The notes below the pieces were generated by a model. The model was given only the letters and a program-made list of their open reading frames with translations. It ran no database searches and was not told the origin of the DNA. Position numbers and translations under genes: made by a program. Positions 27,817-36,294 of a stretch of DNA of 64,000 nucleotides are shown one piece after another. Numbering within the stretch: position 1 is the first letter of the stretch; each line of letters starts with the position of its first letter. Source of the stretch: Bog-473 sp963751335 (GTDB taxonomy: Bacteria; Actinomycetota; Acidimicrobiia; Acidimicrobiales; RAAP-2); assembly GCA_963751335.1 (NCBI GenBank), contig CAVVUB010000008.1:1302001-1366000 (forward strand), in the 5' to 3' direction.

Positions 27817-29192
27817 AGGTCTTCCGCTCCGCGATCACGTCGCCCGTTCTCGCGGTCACCTTGCTCCTCGCGAGCGCAGCTGCTCCGCTCCTCTTCGGGG
27901 GCGCCGAGACCGCTGGAGCGACCTCGGCGATCACGCCAAAATACGCAGTCGGGTTCGTGACGGAAACCTTCGTCGATGCGCACCGCACGACTCCGGCCTG
28001 GAACGGGAGCCCGGCGTTGCCGACGCGCACGCTCGTGACGACGATCCTCTACCCGGCGACTGGTGCAATCGGCAGCGAACCCACGCAGGGCGCGACGCCG
28101 GAGAAGGCGGCGGGGCCATACCCCCTCATCGTCTTCGGCCACGGTCTCGGCGGTACGCCGCAGGGCTACATGAACGTGCTCGCCGCGTGGGCTTCGCAGG
28201 GCTTCGTCGTGGCGGCGCCGCTCTTTCCGCTGTCCAATGGCAACGTCGCCGGTGGGCCTGACGCGGGAGACGTGGTCAACCAGCCCAAAGACATGAGCTA
28301 CGTGATCAGCGCTGTCCTCGCTGATTCGATGTCTCCGACCGGAGCCCTCGCGGGGCTGGTCGATCCCAAGGAGATCGGTGCCGCGGGTCACTCAAACGGA
28401 GCGGTCACCACATTGGGCCTGGTCGCCAATACCTGCTGTTACGACTCCCGGGTGAAGGCGTCCGTCGTGATGGCAGGCACGACCGAGGGTTTCCCTCCTG
28501 GTCACTATGAACTCGCGAAGGCGCCCCCACTTCTCCTGGTCCACGGCACGGCGGACGAACTGATCCCGTACCGCAGCGCTCCGCTGATCTACAACCAGGC
28601 GCAGGGTCCCAAAGGACTGCTCACACTGGTGGGCGGTTCCCATGACGCGGCCGGTGGTCAGGATCCACGATCGGCCCCGACGGTCATCCGCACGACGACC
28701 GACTTCTTCAAGAGGTACCTCACCGGCAATCGGCAGGCCGGCTCTCAGCTGGCCACGGACGGAAGAAGTCCGATCACGAAGATCACGTTGGACCTCACGC
28801 CAGGCTCCCGTGGAGCGGCCATTGCAGTCCCTGCGATACCGGTGGTCCATCTGCGGGCTTCGGTCTCGCCAAACCACGACCTCACCAGTGGCGAGGCGGT
28901 GAATGTGCAATGGAGCGGCTTTACGGCTGGAAAGGTCGTCAACATCCTCGAGTGTTCAACCGTCGACATCTCACAGGGGAGTTCAGCCGGTTGTACGTTC
29001 GCCAACGCGGGCCTCCTTCATCCCGATCCCACGGGACACGGGCAGTTCACGATGCACATCATCACGGGACCGGTTGGCAACGGGGTCTGTGACTCGAGTC
29101 ATCCCTGTTCCATCGCGGTGAACAATGCGAGCGCGCTGACAAAATCGAACACAAAGATTCTTCCGATCTCCTTCGCTCCAGTCAAAGACTGA
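27813..29192 (+). CDS. Secreted alpha/beta hydrolase with C-terminal neocarzinostatin-like domain
   Basis: 459 residues. A signal peptide (SPVLAVTLLLASAAAPLLFG) is followed by an alpha/beta-hydrolase domain: oxyanion region LIVFGHGLGGTPQGY, nucleophile GAAGHSNGAVTT (Ser near residue 193), acid LVHGTADELIPYR and His in LVGGSHDAAGG. It resembles chlorophyllase/PAF-acetylhydrolase-like esterases. From about residue 350 the protein has VQWSGFTAGKVVNILECS and HPCSIAVNNASAL with four Cys, like neocarzinostatin-family binding domains. The combination suggests an extracellular esterase with a ligand-binding module. It is coupled to a possible 48-aa frame upstream. Confidence 0.72.
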   Translation: MKVFRSAITSPVLAVTLLLASAAAPLLFGGAETAGATSAITPKYAVGFVTETFVDAHRTTPAWNGSPALPTRTLVTTILYPATGAIGSEPTQGATPEKAAGPYPLIVFGHGLGGTPQGYMNVLAAWASQGFVVAAPLFPLSNGNVAGGPDAGDVVNQPKDMSYVISAVLADSMSPTGALAGLVDPKEIGAAGHSNGAVTTLGLVANTCCYDSRVKASVVMAGTTEGFPPGHYELAKAPPLLLVHGTADELIPYRSAPLIYNQAQGPKGLLTLVGGSHDAAGGQDPRSAPTVIRTTTDFFKRYLTGNRQAGSQLATDGRSPITKITLDLTPGSRGAAIAVPAIPVVHLRASVSPNHDLTSGEAVNVQWSGFTAGKVVNILECSTVDISQGSSAGCTFANAGLLHPDPTGHGQFTMHIITGPVGNGVCDSSHPCSIAVNNASALTKSNTKILPISFAPVKD

Positions 29193-29322
29193 GAAATCCA
29201 TTGCCGGACGGTCGAACCGGAGCGTGGGGTTGGACGTTGCGGTATGTACCGGTCTCGGGCCTTCTAATCCGACGCTCATACGTGACGCCGCTGCCTGTAA
29301 GGTCCGAGAAACCAGTGCGAGG

Positions 29323-30075
29323 ATGGGAGTCAACGTGACGCAACGCTCCGTAGAGGTCCAGACGTCAGATGGAAGTTGCCCGGCGTCGCTCAGCCTTCCC
29401 GTCGGTGAGGGACCCTGGCCCGCCGTGATCATGTTTCCGGACGCCGGGGGGATGCGTGACACCATGCGTCAGATGGGCGAGCGGCTAGCGGATCTCGGCT
29501 ATATGGTCCTCGTACCTGACTTCTACTACCGCAACGGCCCGTACGATCCGGTCGACATGCGCACCGCGTTCTCCACGAAGGAGAGCGCCGAGAAGATCAT
29601 GAACATGATGCGGGGTTACACCGCAGACCTGGTCGTGCGCGACGCCGCCGCGTACCTCGATTACCTCGACTCTCTGCCCGAGAAGAAGCCGGGTGGCGCG
29701 GGAACCACCGGCTATTGCATGGGTGGCCGGCTTTCCCTGATCACCGCGGCAAACCTGGGCGAACGCATTGCTGGCGCAGCTTCCTTCCACGGTGGAAACC
29801 TCGCCAACGCCGATGACCCGGACAGTCCCCATCACAAGGCGAGCGCCATCAAGGCCGCGGTGTACGTGGCTGGGTCTATCGAGGACCAGTCGTTTCCCGA
29901 CGAGCAGAAAGTTCTGCTGGAGAAATCCCTCGACGAGGCCGGGGTTGTCCACACCATCGAGACCTATCAGGCGCACCACGGCTTCGCCGTGCCCGACAAC
30001 CCGAGCTTCGACTCGGATGCCGCCGAGCGGCACTGGAAGGCCATGGAGGGCTTCTTCGGCTCCGCTCTCACGTAG
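29323..30075 (+). CDS. Dienelactone hydrolase family protein
   Basis: 250 residues from ATG 29323. The Cys nucleophile is in GTTGYCMGGRLSL (near residue 132) and the late His is in YQAHHGFAVP; the acid lies in the AGSIEDQSFP stretch, in line with the Cys-Asp-His triad of dienelactone hydrolases. The family opens dienelactones in chlorocatechol breakdown, but most members have unassigned esters or lactones as substrates. No signal peptide. It stands alone, downstream of the secreted hydrolase with 130 nt between them. Confidence 0.83.
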   Translation: MGVNVTQRSVEVQTSDGSCPASLSLPVGEGPWPAVIMFPDAGGMRDTMRQMGERLADLGYMVLVPDFYYRNGPYDPVDMRTAFSTKESAEKIMNMMRGYTADLVVRDAAAYLDYLDSLPEKKPGGAGTTGYCMGGRLSLITAANLGERIAGAASFHGGNLANADDPDSPHHKASAIKAAVYVAGSIEDQSFPDEQKVLLEKSLDEAGVVHTIETYQAHHGFAVPDNPSFDSDAAERHWKAMEGFFGSALT

Positions 30076-30150
30076 CGCGCGCCCGCGGATTCGTTCATCG
30101 CTCTCCCCGAACCGATCAGGGGTGCATGTCCGATAGGAGCACGGTTCTAC

Positions 30151-30178
30151 CGGCGGATCTCGAGCTACGGATCCGCCG
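30151..30178. terminator. Hairpin downstream of the dienelactone hydrolase gene
   Basis: A perfect 9-bp stem (CGGCGGATC at 30151-30159 with GATCCGCCG at 30170-30178) and a 10-nt loop. There is no following T run, so this is a weak terminator candidate of the kind common in high-GC actinobacteria. Its right arm lies within the P450 remnant, so the symmetry may be coincidental. Confidence 0.3.
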
Positions 30179-30490
30179 TTGCACGAAATCCATCGCGGGG
30201 CGGTTTTTCCTGAACTCGTGACGCATGGAGACGCTCGATCCGGAAATCCGCGAACTGGCCGAAGGACTGGTGACGAACGCGTTGAGCAAGGGAACGATCG
30301 ACTTCATGGGCGCCATCGGCAACGTCGTGCCCATCACGATGATCAGTCGGCTCATCGGATTTCGAGGCAGCAATCTCGATGAGTTGTGGCGCTCAGCGGT
30401 GCACATGACCAAGTTGGTCGGGTCGACACTGACGCGGACGAATGTCGTCGGTTTGGCGCGACGATCTCCAGATCCTCTTGAAGCCGAGAT
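30170..30490 (+). pseudogene. Cytochrome P450 remnant
   Basis: Two adjacent frames read DPPLHEIHRGAVFPELVT and then, after a net +1 shift near 30225, LDPEIRELAEGLVTNALSKG, TIDFMGAIGNVVPITMISRL and IGFRGSNLDELWRSAVHMTK. This is the DPP.H...R region and the following helices of a bacterial CYP. The N-terminus, I-helix, ExxR and haem-Cys loop are all missing. It is the middle piece of a decayed gene, with nothing functional expected. Confidence 0.55.
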
Positions 30491-30631
30491 CGTCGGCAAC
30501 AGCTCTGTCCGTAACGAGGGTCGTTTTAGTAGGCTCGTCGCCGGTGGGTACCAGGGCATTTTCCATGAGATCAGTGCCGACCGGGGCGGGGCACGTTGCA
30601 GTCCGAAGGGCGCGAGAGGACTGAATCACGC

Positions 30632-31828
30632 ATGTCGGCACCCGAGGATTCAGAACTTGTCATGACCGCCATCCGATTCGGTTGGTATGTCGCCGAGGTA
30701 CGGGGCCGGAATCGGCCAAATGGGCCATGTCCAAGTGGTGCCGCAACACCGGATCCACGCACCAATCAGCTCCCCCTTCGCATGGAGCGAAGCTCTACCG
30801 AGCGTCGCGTCGAGGCGCAGACCGTGATGAGCGCTCTGGCCAAGAAGCTTGCTCTCGCGGCCACCGGAGACGGCACATCGACGGAGGCGACGTGCACAGC
30901 CATCGATGTCTCCTGCGAGAATCTCTGGCAAGCGCGCGACGATGACAAAGCAGCATTGGCGCTAAAGAGTTGGGAGACGCTCGAGGGCCAACTTTTCGCC
31001 TTTGACCTCGACGTCCAGGACATTTTGACGGCAACGTCTGACACGCAGGCCTGCGGCTATCAGCTCGGACGCGGTCTTGCCGAGGTCTATTGGCAACTTG
31101 ACATCGAGCCGCCACCACAGCCGCCACATGCCTCCGCTGAACTTACGTGGAACAGCTGGACCTTCCTTCTCGGGGAAGCTCGTTGCACCGAGTTGACCCG
31201 TCTTGTCGGGCGACTCTCCGCGTACTTCAGCACCTACACGGCGGCGGGAGTGGCGGGGTCGCTCGCGGCCTGGAAGATGGTTGCCGCCGATTCAATCTGG
31301 AGGACGGTTGACGGGCCCGACGGCCAGCAGAGTTACGTCCGAGACGATTGCCTCTATCGGCAGATACGGCGGTGGTACGAACTCATCGTTCTCGCACAAA
31401 ACCCGTCAACTCTCATTCGGCCCTACGCCATTCTCCGGAATCTCCGCGGCGTCTGGAAGGGAATTCGAGGGTTCTGGGTGCAGATTGTCGGGGCTCTTCT
31501 CACCCTGGCCGCTATCGCGGTGTTCCTGGTGCTCTTGGCAGACAATGAAAAGAGTTCCTTCGAAACCAGCGTGTTCGGGATCCTCAGCGTCATCGGCATC
31601 TCCGCCACCACCGTGTCCACGAGGTTGAAGAACACGGCACAGTCGCTCATTGCTCGGATTCAAGGGGATGCCTACGGCGATCTGGTCGGACTTCAGATCA
31701 CCACGGTCCCGTACCCACCTCCGGCCTTTGGATCAGGATTGCAAAACGACGATCGACGGAGGGATCGCATCGTCAAGAACGCCGTCCAGTCAAGACGGAT
31801 CACCTCCGTCAATCGACAGCCCGACTAG
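30632..31828 (+). CDS. Uncharacterised membrane protein, 398 aa
   Basis: Start ATG 30632 has GAGAGGA upstream. Near the N-terminus is the short motif IRFGWYVAEVRGRNRP. Residues about 45-280 are mainly helical and soluble with several Trp (ELTWNSWTFLLGEA, RRWYELIVLAQNPSTL). Two membrane helices follow, VQIVGALLTLAAIAVFLVLL and VFGILSVIGISATTVS, then a 60-residue cytosolic tail. I do not recognise the family. A large cytosolic domain anchored by a C-terminal hairpin is seen in signalling and defence effectors, but no catalytic motif is visible. Confidence 0.6.
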   Translation: MSAPEDSELVMTAIRFGWYVAEVRGRNRPNGPCPSGAATPDPRTNQLPLRMERSSTERRVEAQTVMSALAKKLALAATGDGTSTEATCTAIDVSCENLWQARDDDKAALALKSWETLEGQLFAFDLDVQDILTATSDTQACGYQLGRGLAEVYWQLDIEPPPQPPHASAELTWNSWTFLLGEARCTELTRLVGRLSAYFSTYTAAGVAGSLAAWKMVAADSIWRTVDGPDGQQSYVRDDCLYRQIRRWYELIVLAQNPSTLIRPYAILRNLRGVWKGIRGFWVQIVGALLTLAAIAVFLVLLADNEKSSFETSVFGILSVIGISATTVSTRLKNTAQSLIARIQGDAYGDLVGLQITTVPYPPPAFGSGLQNDDRRRDRIVKNAVQSRRITSVNRQPD

Positions 31829-31892
31829 GGCCTCCGAGGTGGCGTGGGTCCCGCAGGTCCCGCCGGCGCAGCATCGCTGAGGTCTCGCCTGG

Positions 31893-31907
31893 TAGGCTAT
31901 TTGTGTG
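31893..31907 (+). promoter_or_regulatory. Leaderless promoter of the MarR gene
   Basis: A -10-like TAGGCT (31893-31898) is followed by 6 nt and then GTG 31905, with no ribosome site between. This spacing fits transcription starting at the first base of the start codon. No convincing -35 was seen. Confidence 0.4.
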
Positions 31908-32408
31908 CAGAAAGCAACTATCGAGCCCCGGGCCGTTTCGGGCCCCCCGGCACGGCCAGTCGACCGGTTCGACGAGGCGTTGCAGACCGTCGCCCGGTCG
32001 ATCACCCAGGTGCGCCTCCACGAGCGGCTCCTGCAATTGGCCGGAGTCCGGCTTGACCGGGCCGGAGCCACCCTGCTGTTCAAGCTCTCTGCCAAGGGTG
32101 ATGCGCTCCGGATCACGGACCTCGCCGAGCTCCTGGGGGTCGATGCCCCGACGGTGACCAGGAAGGTCCAACAGCTCGAGCGCGACGGGATGGTCGTTCG
32201 CCACACCGACCCCGACGACGGCCGAGCCTCGAGGATCGGCCTGACCCCGGCCGGTCGGCGGGCCATCGAACGGGTTCGCCGGGCCCGCCGGTCCTGGCTC
32301 GAGCAGCTCTTGGAAGATTGGCACGACGACGACCTGTCTGCCTTGGCCGACTTGCTCGGTCGCTTTGCCGATGTCCTCGACCGCGATATGGACGAAGCCC
32401 GTGACTGA
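31905..32408 (+). CDS. MarR family transcriptional regulator
   Basis: 167 residues. The winged helix is ITDLAELLGVDAPTVTRKVQ, QLERDGMVVRHTDPDDGRAS, with the DxR wing (DPDDGR) typical of MarR. The C-terminal helices supply the dimer interface. It overlaps the downstream DHA2 efflux gene by 8 nt, the usual repressor-pump arrangement in which a toxic ligand releases MarR. The GTG start at 31905 lies 6 nt after a -10-like hexamer. Confidence 0.88.
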   Translation: MQKATIEPRAVSGPPARPVDRFDEALQTVARSITQVRLHERLLQLAGVRLDRAGATLLFKLSAKGDALRITDLAELLGVDAPTVTRKVQQLERDGMVVRHTDPDDGRASRIGLTPAGRRAIERVRRARRSWLEQLLEDWHDDDLSALADLLGRFADVLDRDMDEARD

Positions 32409-34047
32409 GTTGGCGACGGCCCCGGTCGACGAAGAGGTCGCCGGCGCCGAGCACCGCCGGATCCTGGTCATTCTCGGCGCCCTCATGCTGGGAATGGGCC
32501 TGGCCGCCCTTGACCAGACGATCGTGGCGACCGCACTCCCCACGATCGCCGGCGACCTGCACGGGCTCAACCACCTGTCGTGGGTGGTGACGGCCTACCT
32601 CCTGACCACGTGCATCTCCACGCCGCTGTGGGGAAAGCTGGGCGACCTCTTCGGCCGCAAGGCGCTCTACCAGCTGGCCATCGTCATCTTCCTGGTCGGC
32701 TCCGTGCTGTCCGGACTGTCCCAGTCCATGGCCGAACTCATCGCCTTCCGGGCGATCCAGGGTATCGGCGCGGGCGGATTGATGGTGGGGTCCCAGGCCA
32801 TCATGGGCGATGTCGTGTCGGCCCGGCAGCGGGGCAAGTACATGGGCTACTTCGGCGCCCTCTTCGGCGTCACCAACGTGGCGGGTCCCCTGCTCGGCGG
32901 CTTCTTCACCGAGCACCTGTCATGGCGTTGGATCTTCTACATCAACGTGCCGCTCGGCGTCGTCGCCCTGTTCGTCGTGGCCGCGGTGCTCCACCTCCCG
33001 GTCAAGCGGGTACCGCACAAGATCGACTGGGCCGGAACGGCCTTCCTCTCGATTGGCGTCACCTGCATCATCCTGCTCACCACCTGGGCCGGCTCCGAAT
33101 ACGCCTGGGGCTCGCCCGTGATCATCGGTACCGGGCTCGTCGCCTTGGCCTCGCTCGTCATCTTCTGCTTCATCGAGACGAGGGCCTCCGAGCCCATCAT
33201 CCCGTTGTGGCTCTTCAAGAACCGGACCTTCACCGCGACCTCGGCCGTCGGGTTCATCATCGGTTTCTCGATGTTCGGGGCCATCATCTACCTGCCCCTG
33301 TACCTCCAGATCGTGCACGGGGCCTCGCCGACCCTTTCGGGTCTCGAGCTCCTCCCCATGATCGGCGGGATGCTGCTCACCTTCATCTTGAGCGGGCGCC
33401 TCGTGACCCGCACCGGGCGCTACAAGGTGTTCCCGATCGTGGGCACGGCCGTCCTCTCCCTCGGCCTGCTCTCGCTCACCCAGCTTGGACCGCATACCCC
33501 CTATGGGGAAGTGGCCGTTTTCATGTTCATCACCGGGCTCGGTTTGGGATTGGTCATGCAGGTGCTGGTGGTCGCCGTGCAGAATGCGGTGCCGTACTCC
33601 GCCCTCGGAGTGGCCACGGCGACGTCGACCTTCTTCCGGACCATCGGAGGAGCCTTCGGAGTGGCGGTCCTCGGTGCCGTCTTCGCCAACCGCCTCATCT
33701 CGCAACTCAAGCTGCACGCCACCTCAGGCGAGCTGAAGTTGGTCAGCGGCTCGAGCGTGACGGCCAACCCTGCGCAGATCGCGCATCTCCCCGCCGCCCA
33801 GCGCACCTTCGTCGTCAGTGCCTTCAGTCACTCGATCGAGACGACCTTCCTGGTGGCTGTGCCCTTTGTCGTCCTCGGCTTCGTCTTGAGCTGGCTCATC
33901 AAGGAGATCCCTCTCCGCACGACGACGTTCGTCGCCACTCGTCGGCCGGATGGTCAACAACCGCAAAGCGGCGATGTGGACGCGTCTGCGGTTGACGAAT
34001 CGACGGCGCCGTCAGCCGTGGCCAGCTCTGCCTGGGAGAGCCTCTGA
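32401..34047 (+). CDS. DHA2 family (EmrB/QacA) MFS multidrug efflux transporter
   Basis: 548 residues with 14 predicted helices. Motifs: GLAALDQTIVATALPTIAGD (helix 1 motif D1), GKLGDLFGRKALYQ (motif A) and FRAIQGIGAGGLMVGSQAIM with GPLLGGFFTEHLSWRWIFYI (motif C), as in QacA/EmrB proton-drug antiporters. GTG 32401 overlaps the marR stop, so expression is coupled. The last 35 residues are a Ser/Ala-rich cytosolic tail. The exported compound cannot be told from the sequence. Confidence 0.9.
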   Translation: MTELATAPVDEEVAGAEHRRILVILGALMLGMGLAALDQTIVATALPTIAGDLHGLNHLSWVVTAYLLTTCISTPLWGKLGDLFGRKALYQLAIVIFLVGSVLSGLSQSMAELIAFRAIQGIGAGGLMVGSQAIMGDVVSARQRGKYMGYFGALFGVTNVAGPLLGGFFTEHLSWRWIFYINVPLGVVALFVVAAVLHLPVKRVPHKIDWAGTAFLSIGVTCIILLTTWAGSEYAWGSPVIIGTGLVALASLVIFCFIETRASEPIIPLWLFKNRTFTATSAVGFIIGFSMFGAIIYLPLYLQIVHGASPTLSGLELLPMIGGMLLTFILSGRLVTRTGRYKVFPIVGTAVLSLGLLSLTQLGPHTPYGEVAVFMFITGLGLGLVMQVLVVAVQNAVPYSALGVATATSTFFRTIGGAFGVAVLGAVFANRLISQLKLHATSGELKLVSGSSVTANPAQIAHLPAAQRTFVVSAFSHSIETTFLVAVPFVVLGFVLSWLIKEIPLRTTTFVATRRPDGQQPQSGDVDASAVDESTAPSAVASSAWESL

Positions 34048-34118
34048 GTCTGGGGCTCAGGGACGGGTAGCCCGATCGCGCGCCAATTGGAGTTCGCGAT
34101 ATGGATCCGGCAGGGGAT

Positions 34119-34746
34119 TCAGCTCAGAAGACTCGCCACGATGTTGATGGCGAGAGCAACGATCACGGCGCCGAAGAGATACGACATCAGGGCGTGTGAG
34201 AGGGCAATCCTGCGGATCTGTTTGGTCGTCAGATCGGTATCGGACACCTGAAACGTCATGCCGATGGTGAAGGCGAGATAAGCGAAGTCGAGGTACGCCG
34301 GAGGATTCCTTCTCGTTGAAGTCGACTCCTCCTTCTGGAGGCTGATAGTGCGACCTGGTGTAGCGCAGCGTGAAGACCGTGTGGACGGTCGCCCATGAGA
34401 GGACCACGCTCACGATGCCGACGGTGATCAGGTATGCCTTCGATCCACCGTGGGACTGACCTGCTTTGATGAGAACAAGGCCTACTGCGGCAAGGAGCGC
34501 CACTCCGGCAAAAAGGACGATCCCCTCGGCGACACGCCGGCTGGGGTCTTCCACGTTTGCGTGGCGTTTGGTTCCCGCCGGATCCAGTCGACCAACCGTT
34601 GCCCAGGTCCAGACCAGATAACAGAGTGCCGCAGCATCCCAACCGACGAGAATCGCGGCCTGCCAGGCAAGAGCGAGGGTCACGAGGAACCCAGCAACGA
34701 TGCCGATCAGAGCGGCAACTGAGCAGCGAGCTCCGACCGTCTCCAT
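34119..34746 (-). CDS. DUF1345 family membrane protein (frameshifted)
   Basis: About 208 codons from ATG 34746, four to five helices. The first part includes VTLALAWQAAILVGWDAAAL, CYLVWTWATVGRLDP and LSWATVHTVFTLRYTRSHY. Near 34305 an extra G in AAGGAAT shifts the frame; the next frame continues NPPAYLDFAYLAFTIGMTFQ, VSDTDLTTKQIRRIALSHAL and ends near 34119, exactly the conserved end of DUF1345. Read without correction the frame runs on to 34057 with unrelated residues. Function of the family is unknown. Confidence 0.72.
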
Positions 34747-34957
34747 CGTCTGAGGACCAGGGGTCAATGTTTGCCCTTTCCCACGAAGGGTAGCCCCGTG
34801 CAGGAGAGACGTTCACCGTGGATGTCATCCGGGTCGATCACAGTCGAAGAGTAAGGCAGCCGATGACTCCAATGGGCCTCCGATCCGACCAGATTTTTGA
34901 TGGACGACCGGCATAGCCGGGCAATGACGCAAGGGCCGCCGCCGGAAGGACAGAGAG

Positions 34958-35962
34958 ATGTCAGAGAGTCAGGTTGTCGTGGTCACCGGGGCGAGCGGAG
35001 GTATCGGCCGTGCCGTCGCGCGGGCATACGGAGCACGAGGCTGTTCGGTGGCACTTCTTGCCCGTGGAGCACAGGGTCTCGAAGGAGCGGAGAGAGACGT
35101 CAAGGCGGCCGGGGGCAAGCCTCTGTCCATCGAAATCGACGTCGCTGATTCGCAGCAGGTACAGGCGGCAGCAGAGAGGGTAGAAAGCGAGATGGGCCCG
35201 ATTGATGTCTGGGTCAATGTGGCCTTCACTTCGGTCTTTTCTCCCTTCGATCAGATTGAACCCGATGAATACAAGAGGGTGACCGAAGTCAGCTATCTGG
35301 GTTACGTCTACGGTACGATGGCTGCGCTGAAATTCATGAAATCCCGTGATCGGGGCACGGTCGTCCAGGTTGGTTCCGCCTTGGCGTATCGCGGGATTCC
35401 GTTACAGAGTGCGTACTGTGGAGCAAAGCACGCCATTCAGGGTTTTAACGAGGCCTTGCGGTGTGAATTGCTCCACGACAAGAGCAACGTCCACGTGACG
35501 ATGGTGCAGATGCCGGCCGTGAACACACCACAGTTCTCTTGGGTGCTGTCACGCCTTCCTCGACATGCGCAGCCCGTGCCGCCCATCTACCAGCCAGAGC
35601 TTGCAGCCCGCGCCGTTCTCTATGCCGCTGATCATCCCCAACGACGGGAATACTGGGTCGGCACATCAACGGTCGCTACCTTGGCTGCCAATGCGGTTGC
35701 ACCCGGCGTGCTGGACCGGTATCTCGGCAAAACGGGATTCTCGTCACAACAGACTTCGGAGGGGCGGAGTCCAGGTGCGCCCGTGAACCTTTGGGACCCC
35801 GCCGATGGAGGCGATGGACAGGACTATGGCGCCCATGGTGAGTTCGACGCGATGTCCCACCAAGACGACCCGCAGATATGGCTGTCCCACCATCACAAGG
35901 TGGTCGGCGTGGTTCTCGCCTCGTTGGTCGGGCTTTCCCTGTTGCTCAAGCGCCGGCGATGA
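34958..35962 (+). CDS. SDR with C-terminal membrane anchor
   Basis: 334 residues. Classical SDR core at the N-terminus: VTGASGGIGRAVARAYGARG, Ser region VVQVGSALAYRGIPLQ and YCGAK as catalytic Tyr/Lys. The common NNAG is replaced by VNVAFTSVF, as in a group of membrane-linked SDRs that act on fatty or sterol-like substrates. The tail has a hydrophobic helix (VVGVVLASLVGLSLLL) followed by KRRR, so the enzyme is anchored by its C-terminus. ATGA overlap couples it to the next small membrane protein. Confidence 0.8.
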   Translation: MSESQVVVVTGASGGIGRAVARAYGARGCSVALLARGAQGLEGAERDVKAAGGKPLSIEIDVADSQQVQAAAERVESEMGPIDVWVNVAFTSVFSPFDQIEPDEYKRVTEVSYLGYVYGTMAALKFMKSRDRGTVVQVGSALAYRGIPLQSAYCGAKHAIQGFNEALRCELLHDKSNVHVTMVQMPAVNTPQFSWVLSRLPRHAQPVPPIYQPELAARAVLYAADHPQRREYWVGTSTVATLAANAVAPGVLDRYLGKTGFSSQQTSEGRSPGAPVNLWDPADGGDGQDYGAHGEFDAMSHQDDPQIWLSHHHKVVGVVLASLVGLSLLLKRRR

Positions 35963-36294
35963 ACGCCAAGCGTGTTCTGGGCATCGGCCAGGGGGCACTC
36001 GGGCTTGCGTTGGTAGCGTTTCCAAGCGCCATCGCCGCCAGGACCGCGGGAAATGAGACGCCTCCGCCGACTTGGCTGGTGCGGGTCCTCGGGGTACGTC
36101 TCATCGGACAGGGCGGGTGGCTTACGGCACAGCCGTCTGCTCGCACTCTTCGTTGGACGACCATGACCGACCTCGTGCACGGCTCCAGCATGCTGGCAGC
36201 CGTTGTCGCCAATCGAACCTACCGGCGGAGTGCGGCCGTCGCCGCAGCGATGGCGGGGCTGTCGATAGCGGTGAGCACCGCCATTCGCAGATGA
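35959..36294 (+). CDS. Small membrane protein, 111 aa
   Basis: ATG 35959 overlaps the SDR stop and the stop overlaps the ATG of the glycosidase gene. Four weak hydrophobic segments are visible (VLGIGQGALGLALVAFPSAI, LVHGSSMLAAVVA, VAAAMAGLSIAVSTAI) with a Gly-rich motif in the middle (GVRLIGQGGWLTAQ). The pattern resembles small DUF4267-like membrane proteins but I cannot assign it. Its position between two coupled genes makes it a real gene. Confidence 0.6.
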   Translation: MNAKRVLGIGQGALGLALVAFPSAIAARTAGNETPPPTWLVRVLGVRLIGQGGWLTAQPSARTLRWTTMTDLVHGSSMLAAVVANRTYRRSAAVAAAMAGLSIAVSTAIRR

